A model generated the notes under the pieces. The model was not told the origin of the DNA and did not search any database. It saw only the letters and a program-made list of their open reading frames with translations. A stretch of DNA of 64,000 bases from Stygibacter sp964604155 (lineage in GTDB: Bacteria > Cloacimonadota > Cloacimonadia > Cloacimonadales > TCS61), in assembly GCA_964604155.1 (NCBI GenBank), contig CAZRXY010000105.1, positions 1 through 64,000 on the forward strand, written 5' to 3'. The number at the start of each line of letters is the position of its first letter. Within the stretch, counting starts at the first letter, position 1. Positions 1 to 10,700 of the stretch are shown one piece after another. Position numbers and translations under genes: made by a program.

Positions 1-3000
1 TGCGGTGGCTATAGCTCTGCCCACCTGATCATCCACCGTAAAGGTGAGTAATTCTTCGCCAAACCAGTTCTCGGGCGCACTAAAGGTAACCATCAATCCC
101 GCTATCTCTACAATGATGTTTTCAGTCTCACTCACTGTAAGAACAAGTTCATCACCATCCACATCAAATACATATTCTGTGAAATCTACTTCCAAAGATT
201 CATCTTCATCAAAAACAAACATCTCCGGCAGGTCTATCTCAGGGGCATCATTCACCGGATGCACAATCAGTTCAAACATATCGTCCGCAGTTGCTCGTGT
301 TACATTGTCTGTTATCGTTATCCGCACATCACAAGTTGTGTAATAATTCTCTCCAGGTGTAATAACTGCTACTAAACCGCTATATGATATCTCCCATTCA
401 CCCGCATCATAAATAGATATATTGGATATCACCAATTCATCTCCATCCACGTCATATACATAAGGCGAAATATCAAATTCCAGAGTAGTGTCTTCATCTA
501 TTTCCACAACTTCCGGCAAATCTATCACTGGCGCATCATTCACCGGTAATACTACGATATCAACGCTTATTTCCGCCACCGCTCTTTCCTGGTTGTCTGT
601 CACTCCAATTACTATGGATTCTGTACCATACCAGTCCTGCGGTGCACTAAAGGTGATCACAAATGCCTCTATCTCGGTTATGATTGCTTCTGCACCCAAT
701 ACATACATGCTAAGCTCATCACCATCTACATCGTAAATGTATTCCTCAAAATCCACTACTGCTGATTCGTCTTCATTAAAGATGATCTCCGGCTCAGTAT
801 AAGTAAATTCAGGAGCGTCATTCACCGGATTAACTATCACCAGCACGTCATCACTTGCGGTTAAACGCATCTCATTGTCATCTACAGTAAACGTTATCAC
901 TTCCTCGCCATACCAGTTCTCAGGAGCAGAAAATAATACTACCCCACCTAATATCTCCACTATTATGTCTTCATTTCCACTTGCAGTTAAAGTAAGGTCA
1001 TCCATTTCCACATCCCAGATATAACCTTCTGCAATAAAATCAACCAATAGCTCCTCGTCCTCATCAAACATGAAGTATTCCGGTAATTCTATCACCGGAG
1101 CTGTGTTACTGTTCAGCACGGTGATCACTACTTCGTCAGGCTCACTCCAGGCTTCGCCGTCACTCACTACCAGGCTGAAGGTATACATAGTCTCTTCATC
1201 TACTTCCGGGGCAGTGAAAGTAGGCATTGCCGAAGTGGGATCACTTAGCTCTATCCCTTCCGGTGCTGTCCAGGCAAATTCCAGATCGGGTATGGATACC
1301 GTGGTTACAGTAAATTCAAAGGGATTAAAACCATCACCCACTACCATATCTGCTACCCACTCTATAGTTTCTTCGATGTCGTAGATCATATCTGTATTTG
1401 CATCCCAATATTTAAAAGTGATTGTCTCCCCGCCAGTAACATTACTATATACCATAGGCAGGAATATTATATGACCAAAGGGTACAGTATAATCAAGTAC
1501 GGAACCATTTTCAAAACTGGCTATTCCACGGCATTCGTCTTCTACAAAGCAGCCAAGCATGCCGGTAGTTTCAGCCACTTCTACGCCATCAAGTATCACC
1601 ACACCCCAGATTGATCCGTTATATTCAAAATCCGGCGGATTGATTGACCAGCCCGGTTCACGAGAATCTTCTCCATCGGGATCATAAGAACCTGTCCCAT
1701 CTAATTGCACCAGTTCACCTTCCATCACAACCTGATCTTCGCCTGCATCTGCTACCGGTGGCATATTACTGTTCTCCACTGTAATCGTCACTTCATCAGG
1801 TTCGCTCCACGCCTCACCATCGCTCACTACCAGGCTGATCACATAAGCTGTGGTCTCAGTCACTTCAGGAGCTGCAAAGGTCGGCATCATTGAAGTCTCA
1901 TTACTTAGTTCTATTCCATCAGGTGCCGTCCACAAAAACTCCAGATCAGAGGTTGGCATGGTATTAACCGTAAATTCAAAGGGATTAAAACCGTCACCAA
2001 CTACCATATCTGCTGCCCATTCCATAGTTTCTTCCACATTGTAGATCATTTCCGTATTGGCATCCCAATACTTGAATGTGAGCGTCTCTCCGCCCGTTAC
2101 ATTACTATATACCATAGGCAGGAATATTGTATGACCAAAAGGTACCGTGTAATCAAGCACAGATCCATTCTCAAAACTGGCTATCCCGCGACATTCATTC
2201 TCGACAAAGCAGCCAAGAATACCTGTAGTCTCAACCACTTCCACACCATCAAGTATCACGATACCCCAGATTGATCCGTTATATTCATAATCCGGCGGAT
2301 TGATTGACCAACCCGGATCACGCGTAAATTCCCCATCAGGATCATATGACCCGCTGCCGTCAAGCTGCACCAAATCACCTTCTGTCACTATCTGATCTTC
2401 ACCAGCATCTGCTATCGGTGGAATATTGCTCAAACCTGTCTCTAATAATACCTGCGTATTACCCTCGAAAACATAGTTTCCTGTCCAGGGTGGTACCGGA
2501 GCGGATATTATCTCTGTTAATTCCACTTCTTCGCTTGCATCCCAAATCCTGTAGATCACAGGATGGTCTATCACATAACCATCTATTATCCCTGGCGTAA
2601 GATAGCTGTCCCATGATGCTACTACTGCATAAGGAGCTGCTCCCGATACTACTGTAGTTCCCACACATATCTCCGCACCACCACCATCTATATCAAATAC
2701 AGCTATTTCATCGCCTGCTTCTAATGCTGCTCCATTTATGGTCGCCGATAACACGTCTATTGTATGCGGATACAACGGGTCTCCACTCCAGACTGTTGTG
2801 AAATGAGCCTCCGGCGGCGGAGTTCCTCCTACTTCAAATATATAGGGATCCCAGCCATTGCCTACTACCATGTCGGCTATAAATTCTAATTCTCCGGTTA
2901 TATCATAGATCATATCTTCACTGGCATCGTAATATTTAAATGTAAGCATATCCCCACTGGTATTATTACTATAGACCATAGGCATGAAAGCTACATGACC

Positions 3001-4623
3001 AAAGGGCTCTGTATAATCCTGAACGCTGTTGTCACTCTGCTGAGCTATGCCTCGGCATTCGTCACCACAAAATGCAGCTACCATGTCATTTACATCATCC
3101 ACCTGCACTCCATCTACTTCCACTACGCCCCAGATGAAGGCATTATATTCATAATCCGGCGGGTTCACAAACCAGTCCGGGTCTCTAGTGCCATTACTCA
3201 TAGTACTCAGATTTTCGGCACTTAAGGATTCTTCCTGCCTGAATGTGAATTCCCCTCTTGGCTCGGGATAATTAAATTGCTCGGGAGCTGTCATCTGCAG
3301 CATATAACCACCCAAAGGATACATCGTGCCCAAGCTGCCAAACCAACCCATTCCTGTATAATGAATAGCACTCTGAGTCTGATTCTTGATATTACTGCCA
3401 TTCTCAATTGAGCCCAAAGCATCGTTGATTGGCTCCGACGCCTGCGGTGCAAATGATATCCAGTTCCAGCCACTGGTCAAATTATAGGTAGTCTCTGCCA
3501 AATCTACCGGCACTCCGGTATATTCCCAGACTACCTGATTCTCTGCTTCCAGCTTGTAGAATGTGAGGTTATTCATTGCGCTCAAACTGCCAAACCAGCC
3601 CATTCCCTGATAATAGATGGCGCTCTGAGTCTGACTCTTGATATTGGCTGCATTATTACCTAATGAGCTCAATACACTATTTATGCCCATATCATCTCCG
3701 AGCACGTTAAAAGAGAACCAGTTCCAGCCTGCCACCATATTCTTGTTTACTTCTACTTCCTGAGGTCCACCCACAAATGTTACCACTCCGGGCTCAAGAT
3801 TCAGCAGATTCGTGGAATTGTACCTAAAATAACCTAAATCCACGTCACTAAAGCCTTCCTCGCCGGCAGGCTCAAATCCCAAAGTACACAGAACCCCCTC
3901 TCCGGTTATGGGCATCACATTGGCATAAGCTACCACTACTACCCCGGGGGAGGTTTCATTGGCAATCAGATTTCCCGGATTGGGTACGCTGCCTAAGGCA
4001 TAACTGCCGCTATACGTCATCATGCTGCTGTCATATAATAATTCAAATTGAAAAGAGATTGCTCCCATCTCAGTAGTTAATTCGCTAGTTAATACCCCAA
4101 GTGCAAAAGGCTCCTCAATGCCCACTACAGGAGAATCTACCGTGATTACTACATCTGAAAATGGATTTGGTGCTACTACTATTACATTGCCATCTATCAG
4201 ATTTTCCTCCTCAAGAAAGGTGGAATTGTATTTAAAATCGTAGATGTCTAATAGTGTCTCTCCAGCGGTTAAAGCACTGAATTCGATGATTACCAGATTG
4301 CCTGAACCTGAAATACTTTGATAATTGGCATAAGCCGCCCTTAGTGTCCCCGGCTCAAATTCATTTGCAATAAGATTAGCTGGCGATGGCATATCCCCCA
4401 GCGTTATTCCTTCATACTGAATTAATGAATTATCAAAACCTAAATCAAACTGGAATGCGATTACATCCCATTCTAATAATACCTCGGTAGTACTCACTGT
4501 TATCTGAAATGTATCGCCTTCTTCTACCATTGCCTCTGATACTGTGATCACAGTATTCTCAAACTGACCATAAATAAACATCATAGAAAACACCAGAAAA
4601 CAAAAAACTAATATGCGTTTCAT
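1..4623 (-). CDS. Giant secreted cohesin/PKD/cadherin-like surface protein (3' end outside window)
   Basis: The frame is open from an ATG at 4623 to the window edge (1,541 residues seen). The start follows an AGGAGGG ribosome site and gives a signal peptide (MKRILVFCFLVFSMM). I translated the minus strand by hand. Residues about 24-152 and 156-282 are two cohesin-like domains: each has the beta-rich pattern with F-x-L-x-[FY]-D-x-S, then a GxLxxxxF strand and a closing GxVxVV strand. Two GWNW(F/I)SF repeats follow (about 285-430), then a free-standing module with CRGIA and YSN motifs, a WSGDP-type module, and two 220-residue PKD-like units starting ADAGEDQ. The last third (residues about 1180 onward) is four cadherin-like repeats of the PVNDAP...DEDE...D(V)DGDEL type. 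Likely a calcium-stabilised surface scaffold. It lies 3' of the dockerin gene on the same strand, behind that gene's terminator, so probably has its own promoter. The C-terminus is unseen, so the anchoring mode is unknown. Confidence 0.85.
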   Translation of the reverse strand, partial: MKRILVFCFLVFSMMFIYGQFENTVITVSEAMVEEGDTFQITVSTTEVLLEWDVIAFQFDLGFDNSLIQYEGITLGDMPSPANLIANEFEPGTLRAAYANYQSISGSGNLVIIEFSALTAGETLLDIYDFKYNSTFLEEENLIDGNVIVVAPNPFSDVVITVDSPVVGIEEPFALGVLTSELTTEMGAISFQFELLYDSSMMTYSGSYALGSVPNPGNLIANETSPGVVVVAYANVMPITGEGVLCTLGFEPAGEEGFSDVDLGYFRYNSTNLLNLEPGVVTFVGGPQEVEVNKNMVAGWNWFSFNVLGDDMGINSVLSSLGNNAANIKSQTQSAIYYQGMGWFGSLSAMNNLTFYKLEAENQVVWEYTGVPVDLAETTYNLTSGWNWISFAPQASEPINDALGSIENGSNIKNQTQSAIHYTGMGWFGSLGTMYPLGGYMLQMTAPEQFNYPEPRGEFTFRQEESLSAENLSTMSNGTRDPDWFVNPPDYEYNAFIWGVVEVDGVQVDDVNDMVAAFCGDECRGIAQQSDNSVQDYTEPFGHVAFMPMVYSNNTSGDMLTFKYYDASEDMIYDITGELEFIADMVVGNGWDPYIFEVGGTPPPEAHFTTVWSGDPLYPHTIDVLSATINGAALEAGDEIAVFDIDGGGAEICVGTTVVSGAAPYAVVASWDSYLTPGIIDGYVIDHPVIYRIWDASEEVELTEIISAPVPPWTGNYVFEGNTQVLLETGLSNIPPIADAGEDQIVTEGDLVQLDGSGSYDPDGEFTRDPGWSINPPDYEYNGSIWGIVILDGVEVVETTGILGCFVENECRGIASFENGSVLDYTVPFGHTIFLPMVYSNVTGGETLTFKYWDANTEMIYNVEETMEWAADMVVGDGFNPFEFTVNTMPTSDLEFLWTAPDGIELSNETSMMPTFAAPEVTETTAYVISLVVSDGEAWSEPDEVTITVENSNMPPVADAGEDQVVMEGELVQLDGTGSYDPDGEDSREPGWSINPPDFEYNGSIWGVVILDGVEVAETTGMLGCFVEDECRGIASFENGSVLDYTVPFGHIIFLPMVYSNVTGGETITFKYWDANTDMIYDIEETIEWVADMVVGDGFNPFEFTVTTVSIPDLEFAWTAPEGIELSDPTSAMPTFTAPEVDEETMYTFSLVVSDGEAWSEPDEVVITVLNSNTAPVIELPEYFMFDEDEELLVDFIAEGYIWDVEMDDLTLTASGNEDIIVEILGGVVLFSAPENWYGEEVITFTVDDNEMRLTASDDVLVIVNPVNDAPEFTYTEPEIIFNEDESAVVDFEEYIYDVDGDELSMYVLGAEAIITEIEAFVITFSAPQDWYGTESIVIGVTDNQERAVAEISVDIVVLPVNDAPVIDLPEVVEIDEDTTLEFDISPYVYDVDGDELVISNISIYDAGEWEISYSGLVAVITPGENYYTTCDVRITITDNVTRATADDMFELIVHPVNDAPEIDLPEMFVFDEDESLEVDFTEYVFDVDGDELVLTVSETENIIVEIAGLMVTFSAPENWFGEELLTFTVDDQVGRAIATA
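1090..2409 (-). repeat. Two tandem 660-bp coding repeats (PKD-like unit with nested module)
   Basis: Two head-to-tail copies at an exact 660-bp offset inside the cohesin gene (about 1090-1749 and 1750-2409). Examples are the GGATTAAAACC(A/G)TCACC blocks at 1321 and 1981 and the GCATCTGCTA blocks at 1745 and 2405. The DNA identity is high by eye and the period is a multiple of three, so each copy adds 220 residues without shifting the frame. Each unit starts as a PKD-like domain, is interrupted by a module of about 120 residues, then resumes as PKD. Confidence 0.85.
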
Positions 4624-4681
4624 GTGTCCCTCCTGTTAATTATTTTTTTTATTCTTTTTCATCTTTCCTTTTCCTTTTTGC

Positions 4682-4741
4682 GAGGCACCGTAATGCCTCC
4701 CAAAAAGAAAAATACCAGGGCGGATTGCTCCGCCCCGGTAT
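4682..4741 (-). terminator. Rho-independent terminator after the dockerin gene
   Basis: On the minus strand ATACC-GGGGCGG, a 6-nt loop, CCGCCC-TGGTAT is followed by a T-rich tract (TTTTTCTTTTT). A second hairpin, GAGGCA-TTACGG-TGCCTC (4682-4699), lies just beyond. It sits directly after the stop at 4752 and separates the dockerin gene from the cohesin gene. Confidence 0.8.
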
Positions 4742-4751
4742 CCTTTTGCTC

Positions 4752-7700
4752 CTATTTGAGCATTATCATCTTGCGGGTCTCGTTCAAGTCACCTATCTTC
4801 ACTTTGTAGAAATATACTCCGCTTGATACTGAGCGATTACTGTTGTCAGTTCCGCTCCATTCAAATGAATAATTTCCACTTGCTACTGTCTCATTAACCA
4901 GGCTCTTGACCAATTGTCCCTTAACGTTATAAATATTGATGCTTACTGGTGTGTTATTATCTTTTACTGCCAGCTTGATCATTGTTGTGGGATTGAAAGG
5001 ATTCGGATAATTGCCAAATACTGCATTAGCTGCTATCACTCCACTTTCCAGATCCTCGACGTTGTAAGTAGTCTCTGTGCTGATGCCGTTGCAGGTCGTG
5101 ATCAGGACAAATTCGCCACTGTCTTCCACAAGTTCATAAGGAATACGAAGGAATTCGCCACTGATTGCTTCTGCATTTGCCAATGCTACTGCATTGCCAT
5201 TTACGGCATGAAGATAATCTATCTCGGTTTCTTTGAAATTGAGCAATTCACTATCCGTGCTCACACTGAAACCATAAAGCTCTCCAGTTGCACTAAAGAC
5301 AAGTTCTCCATTCTCTGAAGTCATAACAACTTCTGCTGATGGTATGGCAGTTCTGGCTTCCACTGGGAATACATCTATCATACCCACAGCATACTGCAGA
5401 ATAAGAGCTGCATCATAAGCTTCCGGCGTGCCATTGCCATCCACATCTCCGGCAATTAGTTCCCAGGTCCAAGGCAGGGGTGCCCCCACTGGATTCATTC
5501 CAACCGTGTATTGAAGTACATTAGCTGCATCAAAAGCATCTATCACTTCATCTCCAGTTACATCACCATAAAGATATGCCTGACCCACCGTCAAAGTTAC
5601 CGGCACTACTACATCCGGGTTGTAAAGATCGTTACTCTCGATCACTATCTCACCCATCATCACATCTCCATCTATCAGCCCAGCGGCATCAAAATGAAGG
5701 TTATGAGCATCTGCTCCACCACCTACGGGGATCAAACCACTCACAGCCATACTGCCGTCAAAGGTTACCCAGGGATTGATTGGAATGCTGTAATCCACTA
5801 CAAGATATGGAGGATTAGCCTGATTCCAGCCGTCTATCAAGGTGTAATATGAAGTTCCCATATCACGCGGAGAAGCTCCTACGGCAAACCAACCCTGAGA
5901 AAGTGCTGCTGCCAGATCCGCATTAGCCGTGCCCACCAGATTATAAGCATGCCATCCCGGAGCAAAAGTACCTGTTTCATTATTAAATGAATAGGCTGAT
6001 GCCTGGGGATTACCGGCTATTATATGTGCCTGAAGTGCTGCTGCACCAGTAGTTAATGGATCAAGTAAACATGGAGTAAGCGACCAGTATGGCCAGTTTG
6101 TGTCATTCACATATACATTGCATTCAATGCTGTTGATTATTGCTCCAGCAGGAATACCGGATACGTCAAACATCATCCAGCCGTTCTCTACATCAATTGC
6201 TCTCACATTGCTGTTGTCGGTGAAGTCGGTTGCATCCACTGATCCAGTCCAGTAAGCCTCATCTTGAGGATAAACTTCTACAATTGCTCTACCCTCATAA
6301 TAGAATATCTCTGCAGAATAATCCAGCTCCAGATCACCATCATTTCCAATAGTTAATGGGAAATCTGCTGTGCCGTCTGCTGCTACTATCACGTCAAACG
6401 CTTCTGGATTTACAGTTATATCCGGTGTAGGAATACTTCCGGTGATCTCCAGATCTGCTGCTACCACTGCACTCACCTCGCCATCGCCAAATACGATATT
6501 GGCATAATATGTCAGTCCAGGAAGCTCGATAGCGTTAAAGGTTGCTGTGATATCTACACTGGCACCCGGTGCCAGTGTACCATTATGTGGTGCTATGCTT
6601 AACCAGGTCTCTGTCGGGCATAATTCATACATCGTTACTATATAGCTCGATTGATTCATCACACCGATCACAAATAAACCATCAGCATAGTCTGCTGAAG
6701 TAAAGGCTCCACCGGCTATATCTTCTCCGGGTACTCCATGATCCTCAAGTACATCATGGATAACGCCCGTCTCTGCACCAGTCTCTATATTATACTGAGC
6801 TATTACGCAGCCACTGCCACCCTGGCTGTAACCATACAGGTATGGTCCGCCTTCTGTGATATTGTCATAAGCCAATCCGTAGAAATCACCCCAGGTTCCG
6901 CAAGGGAAGCTGTCAAGTATATTGCCCGTACGACTTACCAAGGTCACATCTGTGCTCCAGTCATTTACCCAGAAAGCATCATTATCGTCATCATAGGCAA
7001 TTGCACGTACTGCTACCGGACTGATGATTGTCTCTACCAAAGTCTGGCTGCTAAAATCCATCTTCCAAAGATTCGTTCCGGCAGCTCCACCATAGAAATA
7101 CTGACCGTCGTATGCCAGATCCCTGAGACCCGTTACACCCGGTATAGTAAAGGTTTCTATGAAGTTGCCATCTATGTCAAACTTGTTGATATCGGCTGAA
7201 TTCCATGCTGCTGTATAGAAGTATGTGCCGTCAAATTCGATGCCTGCCTGGCTGACTTGTGTTGTGGTAAAGGTTCCCACTATGTCCCAGATATCACGGG
7301 TCTGAGGTACTTCAAAGATTTGAGCTTCCGGGCTCAATTCTGCCCCAGCTCCCACCTTCTCTGCAGGCCTCGGAGTCATCTCACCCACATTAAAGCTGCC
7401 ACGCGTCTGGATTGAACCATTCCAATAGAAATTACCATCTCCATTATTGGTCAAAGTAATATTGTGATCTGAGGTTAAACCATAATCCAATACCTCACTC
7501 AAAGAAGTAGGATTAACCGTAACATCGGCTGTCCCCAGTTCTACTACTACGTGATTAGTCTCTGGAGATTCACCTTCATCATATACTGCTGTCACATAGT
7601 ATTCATAAATCCCTGCTGCCAGACCCAGATCGTCATACATCGTCTCGCCTACAGTTGCTATCACTTCATCATCGCGATATACGTTATACGTGCCTGTAAA

Positions 7701-10700
7701 TTCACGTACTGTCTCACCAACACCGGCTGAACCTAATTCCAGTCTCATATCCGTCTGAATCGGCTCCGGATTCCACGGCTGTGGACGAGCTAATACTACG
7801 TTCTCACCACGCTCTCCGGCTATGCCACCCCAGATATTCCAGTTGTAATCCAAACCAAATCCACTCAGCGGATCCCAGGTAAGTCCATTATCCATAGTGA
7901 TCATATCACCAAATCCGGCTACGGCAGGTCCTGCATCACATCCGGCTGGATATTCTAAAGCTGCATGAGTTACTTCATAACCAATCCATAACTCTGTGCT
8001 GCCGTCAATCAGTACCGGAGTGTTAAATACGAAATTGTTCCAGTCAAGAGCAACAGGCGTAACTGTCTGCTGCAATAATACGTTAGCTGCATTAGGCCCA
8101 CTCCATACATACAGAGTCATGGCACTTGGCAGATCATTTATATAAACCGTTACATTAGACAGCAATTCACCGGCAAATGGTGCCAGTTCGGCAGGAGTAA
8201 ATCTCGCTGCCACGCTGAATGTGCCACCGTCTGTCAAGCCAATAGCATCAAAATTGATCATGTCATCCCAGTGCAGAATATCTGTCGGCGGGAAAAATGG
8301 TTCTGTCCATTCCAATCCCACATTGTAGCCATCCACTGTTGCCGTCAGGTCCGTGGCAGGATTCATTATTATATCAAGACCAAAATCCTGTACTGTTACT
8401 ACGTCTTCCAGAATTCCTACTCCGATAGCTAACTGACCTGTATATCCGGGAGCATTACACAATACATCATAAGTGCCCACTAATACTTCAGGAATAGAGT
8501 AATATCCGGCCGCATCTGTCGTGCCCTGATAATTTCCACAGATTACCGAGGCTCCAAATATCGGATCACCTGTAAAGTTATCGGTTACTGTCCCTTCCAG
8601 TCCACCAAATGCTATCGGACCCACGATAAAGGGAAATTCACCATAGGTAGTATAATCATTGGATGCCCATTCTGCCAGAATCACGCCTTGCTTGCTTACT
8701 ACACCGGCTATTCCACCATCTCCAAATGTATCCCAGCAATCCACTGAATAGTTGCCATCAGGCAGATCCTCAGATACTATCACCGTCTCACCACCTGTAG
8801 TAAATGTCCAGTCTGTACCCCAAACATAGCTGTTTGTCTGATAATCCCAAACATTCCAGGTTGCTTCAGTTGGCCAGGAATCTACCGTCATCTCAAAGAC
8901 TACACCTGTCAAAGGAACAAGTGCCACATCCAATTGCACGTTCACATCTGCCAGCACTTCCACTCCCGTTTCTGTCCACGGATTGTAGCCTGTTGCAGAA
9001 AAACTTACATCATAAAATCCTGTCTGTAATCCTGTTATCGCATACCAGCCCGTGGCATCTGTTACTACCTGAACGCCACCTGCTGCCACATTAACTCCAT
9101 TAATGCCGTTGCCTGTCTCACTATCGGTCACGAAGCCTTCGATCCCACCAAATTCCGGCGGATCCATTACGTCAAAATGAACTTCAAAATAACCTGCTAC
9201 GTTGTAACTGCTATAAGCTTCCATTGCCACATAGTAGGTTCCAGGAGATAATATTACCACATAGCTTCCGTCATCCTGACCAATCCAGGGAGCCATCGAG
9301 CTGCCAGAAGGCCAGGTGCTGCAGCCATCATCATCATAAGCTACACGCGTGTAAGCATCATTATAAAGATTCATATATGTGTCAAACTCACTGCCACAAC
9401 CATGAAGTTCTGCAGTTGCACCATTAGGTAAATCTAATTGATAATAAACATCCTTACCTGAGGTTCCGCCTTCAAGTCCTGCTATTGTACTGTAATCCGT
9501 ATAAGGCTCAATATCGCCACTCATGAAGTACGGGAAAGCATCCACTATTATAGGATCCTCTATCGTGTCTCCAGTAGTATTAAAAACTTCCAGATCAAAA
9601 TCTACCGTGGTGTTTACTCCCTCTTGCACTATCACGCCCGATACCAAGCCATTAAAGAATCCCGGTGCCGTTGCAAGTACATCGTAGGTGCCAGTCTCCA
9701 CTACCATTTCGTAAGAACCATTCATATCGGTCGTGGTCGTGTATTCTCCGGCAGTTACTACCGCTCCTCCAATCGGAGCTCCATCGCCGTAAACTAATCC
9801 TTCGATCCCGCCAAATTCCGGTGGCTCATTAGCTTCTATAGCAATATCAAATGGTGTGAAATATGGTGTCGGCCATGTGGAAATAACTATATAATAGGTA
9901 TTACCCATAGTCAATATCACTTCTTGCAGCATTGGATTACCAGCCCAACCGGTCGCCATAGCTACACATACAGCGTTAGGATCATCTACAAATCCCTGAA
10001 CTACAAAAAGACCTGTATAGTTTAGTGTATTGGTCAAAGTAATATCTAAAGACATGTTTTCTGTTGGTGTAAATGAAAATACAAAATCATCGCCATTCAT
10101 GTAATAGCTGCCACAAGCCATTGTGCCGTCATAATCATTGCCAAAACCCTCTGTAGTCATTCCTGTCCGATAAAAAGGTATGCTGTCAATGTAATAAGGA
10201 TCAGCACAACTTGTTCCTGCTGTATCAAATACATCCAAATAAAAATCCACTGTCGCTGTCTGATCAAATACTACGGTTACTTCATCAGTCCCATTAAAAT
10301 AACCATAATGTGATGCCGTAACGGTAAATGTGCCTTCAAGCAGTACTTCTATTTCATAAAAGCCGGAAGCATCAGTTGTTCCAATAAAGTTTCCAACTGA
10401 AACCGTTGCACCTTCTAATGGATCCAGAGTTACACTGTCATATACATGTCCATTCACGAACCCGCTCGGCATCACACCGTCATGATTCAAGATGATATTG
10501 GCAATTATCGCCTGCACTCCGGCTGCTCTCGATAAGGTCTTGCCTGTCTTGGCTGCTTCCATCTCGTTGTATTCTTCGCGATAGGTTCCCGTGGGAGGAT
10601 CTGCAGGATCGGGATTAGTACTATCACTATAGAAATAAATTGAGCGGTTCAAGTCCGTCGCCGTTCCGTAAAATTCATCCATACTACTGGTATAACCCGG

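Noticed and set aside
1300..2400. CRISPR-like or satellite repeats
   Set aside because: The repeats are in-frame protein-coding units of 660 bp, with no short direct repeats and spacers.
5511..5852. Long plus-strand ORFs opposite the giant minus-strand genes (for example 4914-5318, 6738-7199, 8804-9094)
   Set aside because: They are antisense shadows of a repetitive coding region; no ribosome site or family pattern was found.
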